From contig NZ_JARUBN010000001.1 in assembly GCF_029626265.1 (NCBI RefSeq), forward strand, positions 1,674,001 to 1,738,000: a stretch of 64,000 bases of DNA, written 5' to 3'. Made by a program: the position numbers and the translations under genes. Every line of letters starts with the position of its first letter. Within the stretch, counting starts at the first letter, position 1. The notes beneath the pieces were generated by a model. That model ran no database searches. It was not told the origin of the DNA and saw nothing but the letters and a program-made list of their open reading frames with translations. Origin of the DNA: Micromonospora sp. WMMD1102. Lineage in GTDB: Bacteria; Actinomycetota; Actinomycetes; Mycobacteriales; Micromonosporaceae. Shown in pieces: positions 55,775-64,000 of this stretch.

Positions 55775-56107
55775 GTCGCAACCTTCGAGGAGGGTGGGTT
55801 ACCGGCAATGCTACGGCCCTTGGCGGCATCTGCCCGATTTTTCGTTCGTTTGGCGGACCGCCGACCCACCACTCGCGGTACGGGGTCGTCGACTGTCCGC
55901 GACCGTCCGCCGTCCGGTCAACGGGACTCTGATGATCGGTGGCGGGCGTCGTCGCTCTCCACCCGGATCCGGCGGCCCTGCTTCGGCGGCCCGGCTGCGC
56001 GTCCGGCCGGCCCCGATAGACTCTGCGGCTATGAGCCTGTGTAGGGAGCGAATCAGCCAGCCCACCGCCGTGCGGCCCGATACCCCTGCCGAGCGCGAGG
56101 TGACGGC
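55775..56107 (+). other. Intergenic region and leader of dxs
   Basis: A lower-GC tract at 55830-55860 (CCCGATTTTTCGTTCGTTTGG), then GC-rich sequence. TAGACT (56017-56022) ends 8 nt before ATG 56031, which opens a 26-codon reading frame that overlaps the dxs start. Confidence 0.6.
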
Positions 56108-56111
56108 ATGA
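56031..56111 (+). CDS. Leaderless upstream ORF coupled to dxs
   Basis: 26 codons, [20 protein letters not shown] after Met, ending with TGA that overlaps the dxs ATG (ATGA at 56108). A TAGACT -10 sits 8 nt before its ATG, so transcription may start at this codon. It may serve only to couple translation of dxs; no peptide function is proposed. Confidence 0.45.
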   Translation: MSLCRERISQPTAVRPDTPAEREVTA

Positions 56112-58105
56112 CCGTGGAGGAGTCGGAGACGTCGAACGGACGACGGCTGCTGGGTGCGGTCCGGGGACCGCAGGACGTCAAGCGGATGTCCGCCGAGGAT
56201 CTGACCCTGCTCGCGGCCGAGATCCGGGACTTCCTGGTCGCCAAGGTCTCCCGGACCGGTGGGCACCTCGGCCCGAACCTCGGAGTCGTCGAGCTGACCC
56301 TCGCCATGCACCGGGTCTTCGACTCGCCCCGGGACCGCTTCCTGTTCGACACCGGCCACCAGGCGTACGTGCACAAGATGCTCACCGGCCGGCAGGAGGG
56401 CTTCGACCAGCTCAAGCAGCGCGGCGGCCTCTCCGGCTACCCGAGCCGGGCGGAGAGCGAACACGACATCATCGAGAACTCGCACGCCTCGACCGCACTC
56501 TCCTACGCGGACGGACTGGCCAAGGCGTACGCGCTGCGCGGCGAGTCGCGCAACGTCGTGGCGGTGGTCGGCGACGGGGCGTTGACCGGCGGCATGTGCT
56601 GGGAGGCGCTGAACAACATCGCCGCCGCCCGCAACCCGCTGGTCATCGTGGTCAACGACAACGGCCGGTCGTACGCCCCGACGATCGGCGGCCTGGCCGA
56701 CCACCTGGCGACGCTGCGGCTCAACCCCGGCTACGAGAAGGTGCTGGACACCGTCAAGGAGGCGCTCGGCTCCACACCGCTGGTCGGCAAGCCGATGTAC
56801 GAGGTGCTGCACGCGGTCAAGAAGGGCATCAAGGACGCGGTCGCGCCGCAGGCGATGTTCGAGGACCTCGGCATCAAGTACTTCGGCCCGGTCGACGGGC
56901 ACGACGTGGCGGCGATGGAGTCGGCGCTGCGCCGGGCCAAGGGCTTCGGCGGGCCGGTGATAGTGCACGCGGTGACCCGCAAGGGCCTGGGCTACCGGCC
57001 GGCCGAGGAGGACGACGCCGACTGCCTGCACAGCCCGAGCGCCTTCGACGTGGAGACCGGCAAGATGCTGGCCGCGTCGTCGGTGAAGTGGACGCAGGTC
57101 TTCGCCGACGAGTTGGTCGCGATCGCCGACGAGCGGCCGGACGTGGTGGGAATCACCGCCGCGATGGCCGAGCCGACCGGCATCGCCACGATGGCCGGCA
57201 AGTACCCGGAGCGGGTCTACGACGTCGGCATCGCCGAACAGCACGCCGCCACCTCGGCCGCCGGCCTGGCGATGGGCGGCCTGCACCCGGTGGTCGCGGT
57301 CTACGCGACCTTCCTCAACCGCGCCTTCGACCAGGTGCTGCTCGACGTCGCCATGCACAAGCTGCCGGTGACGTTCGTGCTGGACCGGGCCGGGATCACC
57401 GGTCCGGACGGGCCGAGCCACTACGGCATCTGGGACATGTCCGTCTTCGGAGTGGTGCCCGGGCTGCGCATCGCCGCCCCCCGGGACGCCGCGACCCTGC
57501 GGGCGGAGCTGCGCGAGGCGGTCGCCGTCGAGGACGGGCCGACCATCCTGCGTTTCCCGACCGGTGCCGTCGTCGCCGACCTGCCGGCACTGCGCCGGGT
57601 CACCGCCGCCGACTCGGTGGCAGGTGGGGTGGACGTACTCGCCGAGTCGGCCCGCACCGACGTGCTGCTGGTCGCGGTCGGCGCGTTCGGGCAGCTCGGC
57701 GTCGAGGTGGCCGCCCGGGTCGCCGAGCAGGGCTACGGCGTGACGGTGGTCGACCCACGCTGGGTCCGGCCGGTACCGACCGAGCTGGTCACCCTGGCCG
57801 CCGGACATCGACTCGTGGTGACCGTCGAGGACGGCGTACGCGCCGGTGGGGTCGGTGACGCGCTGGCCAAGGCGCTGCGGGACGCCGACGTCCGGGTGCC
57901 GGTGCGCGACCTCGGCGTACCGCCGGTGTGGCAGCCGCACGGCACCCGGGCACAGATCCTCGCCGACCTCGGACTGACCGCGCAGGACGTGGCCCGGGAC
58001 GTCACCGGCTGGGTCTCCCAGCTCGACGACGAGCCGATCGCCCCGGTCCGGGTGGCCACCTCGAACGGCGACCGGGCGGCGAAGGGACGCAACGGCCGGG
58101 GCTGA
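56108..58105 (+). CDS. dxs: 1-deoxy-D-xylulose-5-phosphate synthase
   Basis: A 665-residue protein of normal length. [13 protein letters not shown] (residues 78-90), [14 protein letters not shown] (TPP/Mg2+, 155-168), [14 protein letters not shown] (183-), the pyrimidine domain with [18 protein letters not shown] and [19 protein letters not shown], and a C-terminal transketolase_C domain are all present. It condenses pyruvate and glyceraldehyde 3-phosphate with thiamine diphosphate, the first step of the MEP isoprenoid pathway. The start overlaps a short upstream ORF. Downstream is the 58-nt palindromic hairpin. Confidence 0.97.
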   Translation: MTVEESETSNGRRLLGAVRGPQDVKRMSAEDLTLLAAEIRDFLVAKVSRTGGHLGPNLGVVELTLAMHRVFDSPRDRFLFDTGHQAYVHKMLTGRQEGFDQLKQRGGLSGYPSRAESEHDIIENSHASTALSYADGLAKAYALRGESRNVVAVVGDGALTGGMCWEALNNIAAARNPLVIVVNDNGRSYAPTIGGLADHLATLRLNPGYEKVLDTVKEALGSTPLVGKPMYEVLHAVKKGIKDAVAPQAMFEDLGIKYFGPVDGHDVAAMESALRRAKGFGGPVIVHAVTRKGLGYRPAEEDDADCLHSPSAFDVETGKMLAASSVKWTQVFADELVAIADERPDVVGITAAMAEPTGIATMAGKYPERVYDVGIAEQHAATSAAGLAMGGLHPVVAVYATFLNRAFDQVLLDVAMHKLPVTFVLDRAGITGPDGPSHYGIWDMSVFGVVPGLRIAAPRDAATLRAELREAVAVEDGPTILRFPTGAVVADLPALRRVTAADSVAGGVDVLAESARTDVLLVAVGAFGQLGVEVAARVAEQGYGVTVVDPRWVRPVPTELVTLAAGHRLVVTVEDGVRAGGVGDALAKALRDADVRVPVRDLGVPPVWQPHGTRAQILADLGLTAQDVARDVTGWVSQLDDEPIAPVRVATSNGDRAAKGRNGRG

Positions 58106-58106
58106 G

Positions 58107-58164
58107 GTGTAAGGAAGGGCCCCCTCTTATCGTTTTCTGTTGTAGAAGGGGCCCTTCCTTACAC
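58107..58164. repeat. 58-nt palindromic hairpin element
   Basis: GTGTAAGGAAGGGCCCC (58107-58123) pairs perfectly with 58148-58164, and three more pairs form after one mismatch. The loop is A/T-rich (TATCGTTTTCTG). It starts 2 nt after the dxs stop and ends 13 nt before the convergent lipoprotein stop, so it can terminate both. I recall many near-identical copies in Micromonospora/Salinispora genomes, which makes it a dispersed repeat family. Confidence 0.85.
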
Positions 58165-58176
58165 CCGGCGTACCTG

Positions 58177-59370
58177 CTACTTGCCGCCGGCCGAGCGGTC
58201 GGTGGTCTTGTCCGGGCCGATCAGCCTGAAGGTCTCCCGCTCGGCCGGCTTCGGCACCACGACCAGGCCGGGACGGTCGACCAGGCGGGTCGTGTTCGGC
58301 GGCACCGTGAGGCTGGTGGTCTCCGGGTCCGGCGTCCAGACCAGCACCACGACGGGGCTGGGCAGCGGCAGGACGTACCCCTGGAGCGGCTCCAGCCGGT
58401 CGGCGGCCGAGACCACCGGCGGCCCGTCGGCGGGCCGGATCAGCGCCGCCGTCATCGTCCCCTCGTCGGTGCGCCAGCTCAGCTGTTCGAGCCGGACCGG
58501 CTCCGGCCCGGCGCCGGCCAGCTCCACCTTGGCCAACTCCTTGCTGCGGAGTTGGTCGATCGGCCAGGACGCCGGCACCGATCCGGGATGGACCTCGCCG
58601 TGCACCCGGTGCGCGATGCTGCCGAACGGACCGGTCTTGGCGGCGAGGGCGCAGGTGTCCAGACCCTCCAGCACGCGGGCGGCGGAGCCGGTGTCGTCGA
58701 CGAGCAGCGGGTAGCGCGGTCCCTCGACGCCGGTGCCCAGGTCGACGAGCCGGTCGGCGGACTTGCCGGTCGGCAGCGACTCGCTGGGACGCAGCCGGGC
58801 GGTGACGGTGCTGGCGGCACAGGACGGCAGCGCCACCGGGCCGGTCAGGCCGTCGGTGACCGCGAGCGGTCGGCGGTCCGGCCCGAGCAGCCGGTCCACC
58901 CGGGCGGAGACCAGGTAGCGCCGTCCGGTCGGCAGTTGCACGGGCAGCACGTCGGAGTAGACCAGGTAGCCGGGGTCGCTGTATTCGACCGCCCGGTCGA
59001 CGGTGAAGTCCGCCCCGTCGCCGGTGAGCTGCAACAGCCACGACCCCGCCTCGCCGGGCACGTCGGCGGCGACCAGCGCCAGCCGGCCGCCGTCGACCTC
59101 GCCGAGCCAGAGGATGCCGGAGGAGGGCAGGTGTACCCGGTCCTCGACCGGGGAGCGCCACGCGTCGACGGCTCGGGCCACCGCGGCGGCAGCCGCCGCG
59201 TCACCGGCCAGGGCACCCCGCGAGGGCCACACCTGGAGGGTGCCGTCCAGTGTGTCGTAGCCGATCCGGAGCGCCACCGGAGGTTCCTTCGGCACGGTGC
59301 CGCACCCGCTGCTGAGGAGGGCCAGGGTGAGGGCCGTGCCGACGATCCCGCTACGAGCGAGTGAACCCAC
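58177..59370 (-). CDS. Large secreted lipoprotein of unknown function
   Basis: The product has 397 residues. GTG 59370 follows AGGAGC by 8 nt and gives a signal peptide (GSLARSGIVGTALTLALLSSGC) with lipobox SSGC. The mature protein is beta-rich without recognised domains: VALRIGYDTLDGTLQVWPSRGALAGDAA..., YLVSARVDRLLGPDRRPLAVTDGL, and a C-terminal WTPDPETTSLTVPPNTTRLV. A helical insertion AAAAAVARAVDAWRSPVEDRVHLP recalls extracytoplasmic regulators, but no family is claimed. It is divergent from the membrane glycosyltransferase-like gene. Confidence 0.8.
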   Translation of the reverse strand: MGSLARSGIVGTALTLALLSSGCGTVPKEPPVALRIGYDTLDGTLQVWPSRGALAGDAAAAAAVARAVDAWRSPVEDRVHLPSSGILWLGEVDGGRLALVAADVPGEAGSWLLQLTGDGADFTVDRAVEYSDPGYLVYSDVLPVQLPTGRRYLVSARVDRLLGPDRRPLAVTDGLTGPVALPSCAASTVTARLRPSESLPTGKSADRLVDLGTGVEGPRYPLLVDDTGSAARVLEGLDTCALAAKTGPFGSIAHRVHGEVHPGSVPASWPIDQLRSKELAKVELAGAGPEPVRLEQLSWRTDEGTMTAALIRPADGPPVVSAADRLEPLQGYVLPLPSPVVVLVWTPDPETTSLTVPPNTTRLVDRPGLVVVPKPAERETFRLIGPDKTTDRSAGGK

Positions 59371-59561
59371 CGCTGTGCTCCTGATCCGCCTCAGTCGTCT
59401 ACAGAAGCCACATCCTACGAGATCTCGGACGCGGCTCGGGCGTGACCCGGAAAAGCCCGACCGATCGGGAACCACCGCCTCCGACGCCGCGACTCGCCCT
59501 GCGGAAACCCGCCGCCCAGGCAACCGGGACCAAAGGGGTACTCCTGTAGACTCCGCCGACT

Positions 59562-61556
59562 GTGACGCTTGCCGAGCCACGTCTGCACAGCACGCCCGAC
59601 CCGGATGGCCCCGGGTCAGGCAGCCGAACGGCGACCGGAACCGACGGCGGCGCGGCGGAGTCGACGGGTTCGGGCAGCCGTTCCGAGACCGGTTCGGAAA
59701 CCGCGACGGCGGCTGCGCCGGCCGGCCGGGAGCCGGCCCCGCGCTCCGGCGACGCCGACCGGGATCCGGGTACCCCGGACCGGAACACCGGCAGTCCGGC
59801 CACCCGGCCGGCCCGCTGGCCCACCTGGCGCCGCGACCTCGCCGTGTACGCGGCCTTCCTGGTCGCCGGCTTCTGGGTGACCAGCCAGATCTGGCTCGAC
59901 CCGGCCGGCCGGGTCGCCTCGCTCTACAGCAGCGACCCGGCGCAGGTGCAGTACTTCCTCGCCCACTCCGTACGGGTGGTGCTGCACGGCGAATTCCCGT
60001 TCTTCACCGACCGGTTGAACTATCCTGACGGCGTCAACCTGATGGCCAACACCGCCATCCTGGGACTCGGCATCCCGATGGTGCCGGTGACACTGCTGTT
60101 CGGCCCGGCGGTCTCCTTCGTGGTGCTGGTGACGCTCGGCCTGGCCGGCACCGCCTCCGCCTGGTATTACGTGCTGTCCCGGCACCTGGTCGGCCACCCG
60201 GTCGCAGCCGTCGTCGGCGGTTGGTTCTGCGGCTTCTCCCCGGCGCTGCTGTCGCACGCCAACTGGCACCCGAACATCATCTCGCAGTTCCTGCTGCCGT
60301 TCATCGTCTGGCGGGTGCTGGTGCTGATCCGGTCCACCCGGCCGGTCGTCGACGGCGTGATCCTGGCGCTACTCGTCACCTACCAGGCCTTCATCAACGA
60401 GGAGATCCTGCTCTTCACCGCGATGGCCTGCGGCGTCTTCCTGCTCGCCGTACTGGCGCAGGAACCGGGCCGCTGGAAGGCGGCGTGGCGCCCGCTCGGC
60501 ACCGGGCTGGCGGTCTGCGCCGTGCTCGCCGGGGCGCTGCTGGCGTACCCGCTGATCGTGCAGTTCGCGGGCCGGCAGGCGTACCACGGGCTCAGCGACG
60601 CGGTACGCGACTACGGCAACGACCTGGCGGCGTTCTTCGTACCCGGCTCCACCACGCTCGGCGGAAACCAGGAGGCCAACGCCGACCTCGCCCCGAACTA
60701 CTCGGAGGAGAACGCTTTCTTCGGCTGGAGCCTGGCGCTGCTGACCGTGGCGGTCGTGGTCTGGCTCCGCCGCGAGGTGGTGATCCGGGCGCTCGCCGTG
60801 ACCGGCCTGCTCTTCGCGATCCTGTCGCTCGGCGAGCGGATCTCCTGGTGGAACCGGGGCGCCCTCTGGGGACCGTGGGACGTCCTGGTCAAGGCTCCGT
60901 TGCTGGACGCGGTGGTGCCGACCCGGTTCGGACTGATCACCACGGTGGTGATCGGGCTGCTGATCGCCCTCGCCACCGACCGCGCCTGGAAGTCGGAGGT
61001 GGCCGACCGCCGGACGGTGCGGGCGGTGGTGGTGGCCGCGCTGGCGATCGCGCTGGTGCCGGTCCTGCCGCTGCCGCTGCGCGAGGTGAGCCGGCCGCCG
61101 GTGCCGCACTTCATCACCTCCGGCCAGTGGCGGCCGTACGTCGGCCCGGACCAGACGCTGGTTCCGGTGCCGATCCCGGCGATGGGACACACCAACGGGA
61201 TGCGTTGGGCCGCCGCCGTCAACCTCGACTTCAAGATCCCCGGCGGCTACTTCCTGGCGCCCCGCAACGGCAACACCGGTGATCCGGGCCGGTTCGGCGG
61301 GCGGCCCAGCGGGCTGAGCGCCGTGCTGGACCAGGTCGCCACCAGCGGCCAGCCGGCGACGCTCGACGACCGGCAGCGCCGACGCGCCCTGGACGAGTTG
61401 CGGCACTGGCGGGCCGCGATCCTGGTGCTGCCGCTGAAGCAGCACAACGTCGAGGCGCTGCGCAGCACCGTCGACCAGCTCGCCGGCCCGGCCCGGCGTA
61501 CCGGTGACGTGTGGCTGTGGGACGTCCGCGCCCTGACCGACCGCACGGCTGGGTGA
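59562..61556 (+). CDS. Large membrane protein, GT-C glycosyltransferase-like (paralogue 1)
   Basis: The product has 664 residues: a hydrophilic Ser/Thr/Gly-rich start (to about 90), then about 12 TM segments. The first periplasmic loop SSDPAQVQYFLAHSVRVVLHGEFPFFTDRLNYPDGVNLMANTAI carries acidic residues as in GT-C enzymes. The C-terminal soluble domain ends TGDVWLWDVRALTDR, shared with two neighbours. Likely a lipid-linked sugar transferase, by fold only. GTG 59562 has TAGACT (59547-59552) 9 nt upstream: leaderless. Overlaps the next gene (GTGA). Confidence 0.8.
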   Translation: MTLAEPRLHSTPDPDGPGSGSRTATGTDGGAAESTGSGSRSETGSETATAAAPAGREPAPRSGDADRDPGTPDRNTGSPATRPARWPTWRRDLAVYAAFLVAGFWVTSQIWLDPAGRVASLYSSDPAQVQYFLAHSVRVVLHGEFPFFTDRLNYPDGVNLMANTAILGLGIPMVPVTLLFGPAVSFVVLVTLGLAGTASAWYYVLSRHLVGHPVAAVVGGWFCGFSPALLSHANWHPNIISQFLLPFIVWRVLVLIRSTRPVVDGVILALLVTYQAFINEEILLFTAMACGVFLLAVLAQEPGRWKAAWRPLGTGLAVCAVLAGALLAYPLIVQFAGRQAYHGLSDAVRDYGNDLAAFFVPGSTTLGGNQEANADLAPNYSEENAFFGWSLALLTVAVVVWLRREVVIRALAVTGLLFAILSLGERISWWNRGALWGPWDVLVKAPLLDAVVPTRFGLITTVVIGLLIALATDRAWKSEVADRRTVRAVVVAALAIALVPVLPLPLREVSRPPVPHFITSGQWRPYVGPDQTLVPVPIPAMGHTNGMRWAAAVNLDFKIPGGYFLAPRNGNTGDPGRFGGRPSGLSAVLDQVATSGQPATLDDRQRRRALDELRHWRAAILVLPLKQHNVEALRSTVDQLAGPARRTGDVWLWDVRALTDRTAG

Positions 61557-63508
61557 GCGGGCCGGGGCGACCCGCCGAGACCGCGCCCGAGGTCGCGGTC
61601 CCGGCGGCGGTGCCGGTGGTGGCGGCGGTGCCGGCGGCCGGCGCCGGCCGGTGGACTGCCGTCCGGCACGCCGCCGCCGACCGGCTGGCCGGGCCGCGGG
61701 TCTGGGCGGCCCGGCGGCGGGGGCCGCTGGCCGACGCGGCGGCCGTGCTGCTCTACCTGGTCACCGCCGGTCACGTCACCTCCGGACTGTGGTTGCACCG
61801 GGACCGGATGACGTACGCCGGCAACGACATGATGCTCTTCGAGTGGATGCTGGCCCGGGCCGCCCGCGCGGTGACCCACCTGGAGAACCCGTTCTACAGC
61901 ACCGCGCTGAACGCGCCGGACGGGATCAACCTGATGGCGAACACCTCGGTGCTCGGCCTCGGCGTCCCGCTGACCCCGGTGACCCTGCTCTCCGGCTCGC
62001 AGACCAGCTATCTGCTCGCGGTCGTCCTCTCGCTGGCCGGTACGGCCACCGCCTGGTACCTCTTCCTGTCCCGCCGGATCGTGGACTCCCGCCTCGGCGC
62101 CGCCGTCGCCGGCCTGTTCTGCGGGTTCGCACCCGGGATGATCTCGCAGGCCACCGGGCACCTGCACATGATCGCCCAGTTCCTGGTACCGGCGATCCTG
62201 GCGGTGGTCTTCGACCCGCGCACCGACCGGGTGGTGCGGCGCGGCGTACTGCTCGGCGTGCTGGTCAGCTACCAGGTCTTCCTCGGCGAGGAGGTACTGG
62301 CCTTCCTGGTACTCGCCTGCGGGCTGTTCACCGTCGGCCACGCGGTCTCCGCCCCGCGTACCGCCCGGCGGCTCGCCCCGGCGTTCCTCGGCCGGCTCGG
62401 CGTCGGCACGCTGGTTGGGGTGGTGCTGCTGGCGTACCCGCTGTGGTTCCAGTTCTTCGGCCCGGGGCACTATCGCGGGCTGCCGTTCGACCCGAAGGCG
62501 TACCCGCTGGACCTGGCGTCGTTCACCGCCGCGTCCCGGCAGACGATCACCGGTCACGACTCGGTACCGGGCATGCTGTCGCCGAACCTGACCGAGGAGA
62601 ACTCCTTCTTCGGGCTGGCGCTCATCGTGCTCTGCGCGGTGGTGGCGATCTGGTTGTGGCGCCGGCCGCTGGTTCGGGCGCTGGTGCTCTGCGTACTCGT
62701 CTTCTCCGCGCTCTCCCTCGGCGAGGACCTGCGGCTGAACGGGGAGATCCTGGACGTGCCCGGCCCGTACCGGCTGGTCTCCGCGCTGCCGCCGATCGAC
62801 CTGGCGGTGCCGGCCCGGTTCCCGCTGATCTGCGTACCGGCCCTGGCGATCCTGCTGGCGCTCTCCTTCGACGAGGTGTTCCGGCGGACCGCCGGCACCG
62901 GTGCGACGGCGGGGGCCGGGGCGGGGGCGTCGTCCGGTGCCGCGACGGCGGCCGGGGCGGGGGTGGCCGGCGGGCGGGTGCCGGTCCGGCTGCTCTGGAC
63001 CGGGGCGGTGGCCGCCGCCCTGCTGCCACTGACCCCGACTCCGTTGCAGACCAGGCCGGTCTGGCCGGTACCGGACTTCGTCGCCAGCGGCGAGTGGCGC
63101 TCGTACGTGCCGCCGGGGCGCTCCCTCGTGGCGGTTCCGCCGACCCGGGGCGCCGAGGCGACCGCCGGGATGTTCTGGTCGGCCCGGACCGGGCTTGCCT
63201 TCACCACGCCGGGCGGCTACTTCATCGGACCCACCGGCCCGGATGATCCGCAGGGGCGCTGGGGTGCGCCGGACCGCCCGACGGCGGTGCTGCTGGACCG
63301 GGTGGCCGCCACCGGCGAGGTCCCGCCGATCGGTGACGTCGAACGACGGCAGGCGGTCGAGGACCTGCGGCACTGGCGGGCCGCGATCGTGGTGCAGGGC
63401 GGCCTGCACCGGGGCGTACCGGTCCGGGAGACCCTGGACCAGCTGCTCGGGCCGGGCCGGGACATCTCCGGCGCCTGGGTCTGGGACGTCCGCCCCCTCG
63501 TCGGCTGA
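61553..63508 (+). CDS. Large membrane protein, GT-C glycosyltransferase-like (paralogue 2)
   Basis: A 651-residue paralogue of the preceding gene: an Ala/Val/Pro-rich start, then GNDMMLFEWMLARAARAVTHLENPFYSTALNAPDGINLMANTSVLGLGVPLTPVTLL, equivalent in both. The C-terminal soluble domain includes GYFIGPTGPDDPQGRWGAPDRPTAVLLDRVAATG and ends GAWVWDVRPLVG. GTG 61553 overlaps the stop of paralogue 1, so the two are one operon. The Gly/Ala-rich loop TGATAGAGAGASSGAATAAGAG near residue 450 is another in-frame low-complexity tract. Confidence 0.8.
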   Translation: MSGPGRPAETAPEVAVPAAVPVVAAVPAAGAGRWTAVRHAAADRLAGPRVWAARRRGPLADAAAVLLYLVTAGHVTSGLWLHRDRMTYAGNDMMLFEWMLARAARAVTHLENPFYSTALNAPDGINLMANTSVLGLGVPLTPVTLLSGSQTSYLLAVVLSLAGTATAWYLFLSRRIVDSRLGAAVAGLFCGFAPGMISQATGHLHMIAQFLVPAILAVVFDPRTDRVVRRGVLLGVLVSYQVFLGEEVLAFLVLACGLFTVGHAVSAPRTARRLAPAFLGRLGVGTLVGVVLLAYPLWFQFFGPGHYRGLPFDPKAYPLDLASFTAASRQTITGHDSVPGMLSPNLTEENSFFGLALIVLCAVVAIWLWRRPLVRALVLCVLVFSALSLGEDLRLNGEILDVPGPYRLVSALPPIDLAVPARFPLICVPALAILLALSFDEVFRRTAGTGATAGAGAGASSGAATAAGAGVAGGRVPVRLLWTGAVAAALLPLTPTPLQTRPVWPVPDFVASGEWRSYVPPGRSLVAVPPTRGAEATAGMFWSARTGLAFTTPGGYFIGPTGPDDPQGRWGAPDRPTAVLLDRVAATGEVPPIGDVERRQAVEDLRHWRAAIVVQGGLHRGVPVRETLDQLLGPGRDISGAWVWDVRPLVG

Positions 63509-63684
63509 GTCGCCGACGGCTGACGCCGGTCTTCCCCAACTGCGGTAGCCGGCAACCGCGAGCCGGCAACCGCAAGCCGGGAGGCGGGAGCCGGGGACCG
63601 CAAGCCGCGAGCCGGAAACCGCGAGCCCGGGACCGCAAGCCGGGAGCCGCGGCCGGGAGCCGGGAGCCGGGAGCCGGGCGGGCG
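63509..63684. repeat. Purine-rich short repeats between convergent paralogues
   Basis: Irregular units of GCAACCGCGAGCCG and AAGCCGGGAGCCG continue from about 63545 to 63680, ending in a run of GGGAGCC. They lie between the stops of paralogue 2 and the inverted paralogue 3. Confidence 0.8.
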
Positions 63685-64000
63685 TCAGTCGACGAGTGGG
63701 CGGACGTCCCAGAGCCAGACGTCGTCCACCCGCTGTCCCGGGCCGAGCAGTCCCGCCAGCAGGACGTGCAGGGCGGGCGCGGCCGGATGGTCACCGAGCA
63801 CGACCACCGAGGCCTTCCAGAACCGCAGGTCCTCGATCGCCTGCCGGCGGTTCTCCTCGGTGACCAGCGGTGCGGCGCCCCGGTCCATGGTCCCGTAGAT
63901 CAGCAGGCTGGTCGGCCGGGACGGCGCACCGAAGACCCCGAAGCCGTCGGCGTCCGGGCCGATGAAGTAGCCGGCCGGGATCGGGAACGTCTGTTGGGTC
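63685..64000 (-). CDS. GT-C glycosyltransferase-like membrane protein, 3' end only (paralogue 3)
   Basis: The minus strand is open from the window end to 63685. The visible 104 residues are the C-terminal soluble domain: FPIPAGYFIGPDADGFGVFG, then RPTSLLIYGTMDRG, ENRRQAIEDLRFWKASVVVLG and VDDVWLWDVRPLVD. Same order and end as paralogues 1 and 2. The start is outside the window. Confidence 0.8.
   Translation of the reverse strand, partial: TQQTFPIPAGYFIGPDADGFGVFGAPSRPTSLLIYGTMDRGAAPLVTEENRRQAIEDLRFWKASVVVLGDHPAAPALHVLLAGLLGPGQRVDDVWLWDVRPLVD

Overview
The window is chromosomal DNA of a high-GC, spore-forming type actinobacterium, most likely of the family Micromonosporaceae. This is inferred from the very GC-rich third codon positions, a split NrdJ, two primary-type sigma factors, Spo0M, an AA10 polysaccharide monooxygenase, a 17-bp palindromic hairpin of a kind I remember from Micromonospora/Salinispora genomes, and a gene order matching the Mycobacterium tuberculosis block from dxs1 (Rv2682c) through ceoB/ceoC, dut, cei, suhB and sigA (Rv2703) to sigB and ideR (Rv2710/2711). 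No rRNA, tRNA or CRISPR was seen.

Layout. 1-5.6 kb: 3' part of an intein-interrupted class II ribonucleotide reductase (nrdJ), DUF2332 and DUF5522 proteins, a lipoprotein, an IdeR-type metalloregulator and a sulfurtransferase. 5.7-12.9 kb: AcuC-like deacetylase, a TetR regulator with an extra C-terminal HTH divergent from a two-gene ABC exporter, a SigB-like sigma factor and Spo0M. 12.9-25.3 kb: Dtd, a methyltransferase, a CPBP protease, then a stretch rich in secreted products (AA10 LPMO, cupin, seven-repeat propeller, anchored proteins, an HTH-TM sensor and an I36-type inhibitor) with long, lower-GC intergenic regions. 25.3-28.9 kb: an apparently acquired MFS-SRPBCC-ArsR-DUF899 operon with twin operators, bracketed by an IS5-type relic and an MFS relic. 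29-39 kb: HhH-GPD glycosylase-fold protein, LtrA, a toxin-antitoxin-like pair, DUF3099, pseudouridine catabolism (psuGK), DUF3039, a TRIC-type channel, an NAD(P)-binding protein and an SF2 helicase.

39-58 kb: the conserved housekeeping block sigA, suhB, cei-like, DUF4193, DUF3093, dut, DUF3710, OB-fold, DUF3159, the ceoBC/TrkA pair divergent from a KimA-like APC transporter, a TrmA-type RNA methyltransferase and dxs. It is interrupted by a frameshifted SDR plus TetR pair and by an RNA ligase gene. 58-64 kb: a repeated hairpin, a lipoprotein and three paralogous large membrane proteins (two in tandem, one inverted and cut by the window end).

Cross-cutting patterns. (1) Many starts lack a Shine-Dalgarno sequence but have a TAnnnT hexamer 6-9 nt upstream, which indicates leaderless mRNAs and decides several start calls. 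(2) In-frame minisatellites (15, 21 and 6 bp units) encode low-complexity tails in at least five proteins. (3) The two sigma genes share a 203-bp stretch with no differences. (4) A 42-bp element, 39/42 identical, lies upstream of the LPMO gene and of a membrane-anchored protein gene and belongs to no motif I know.
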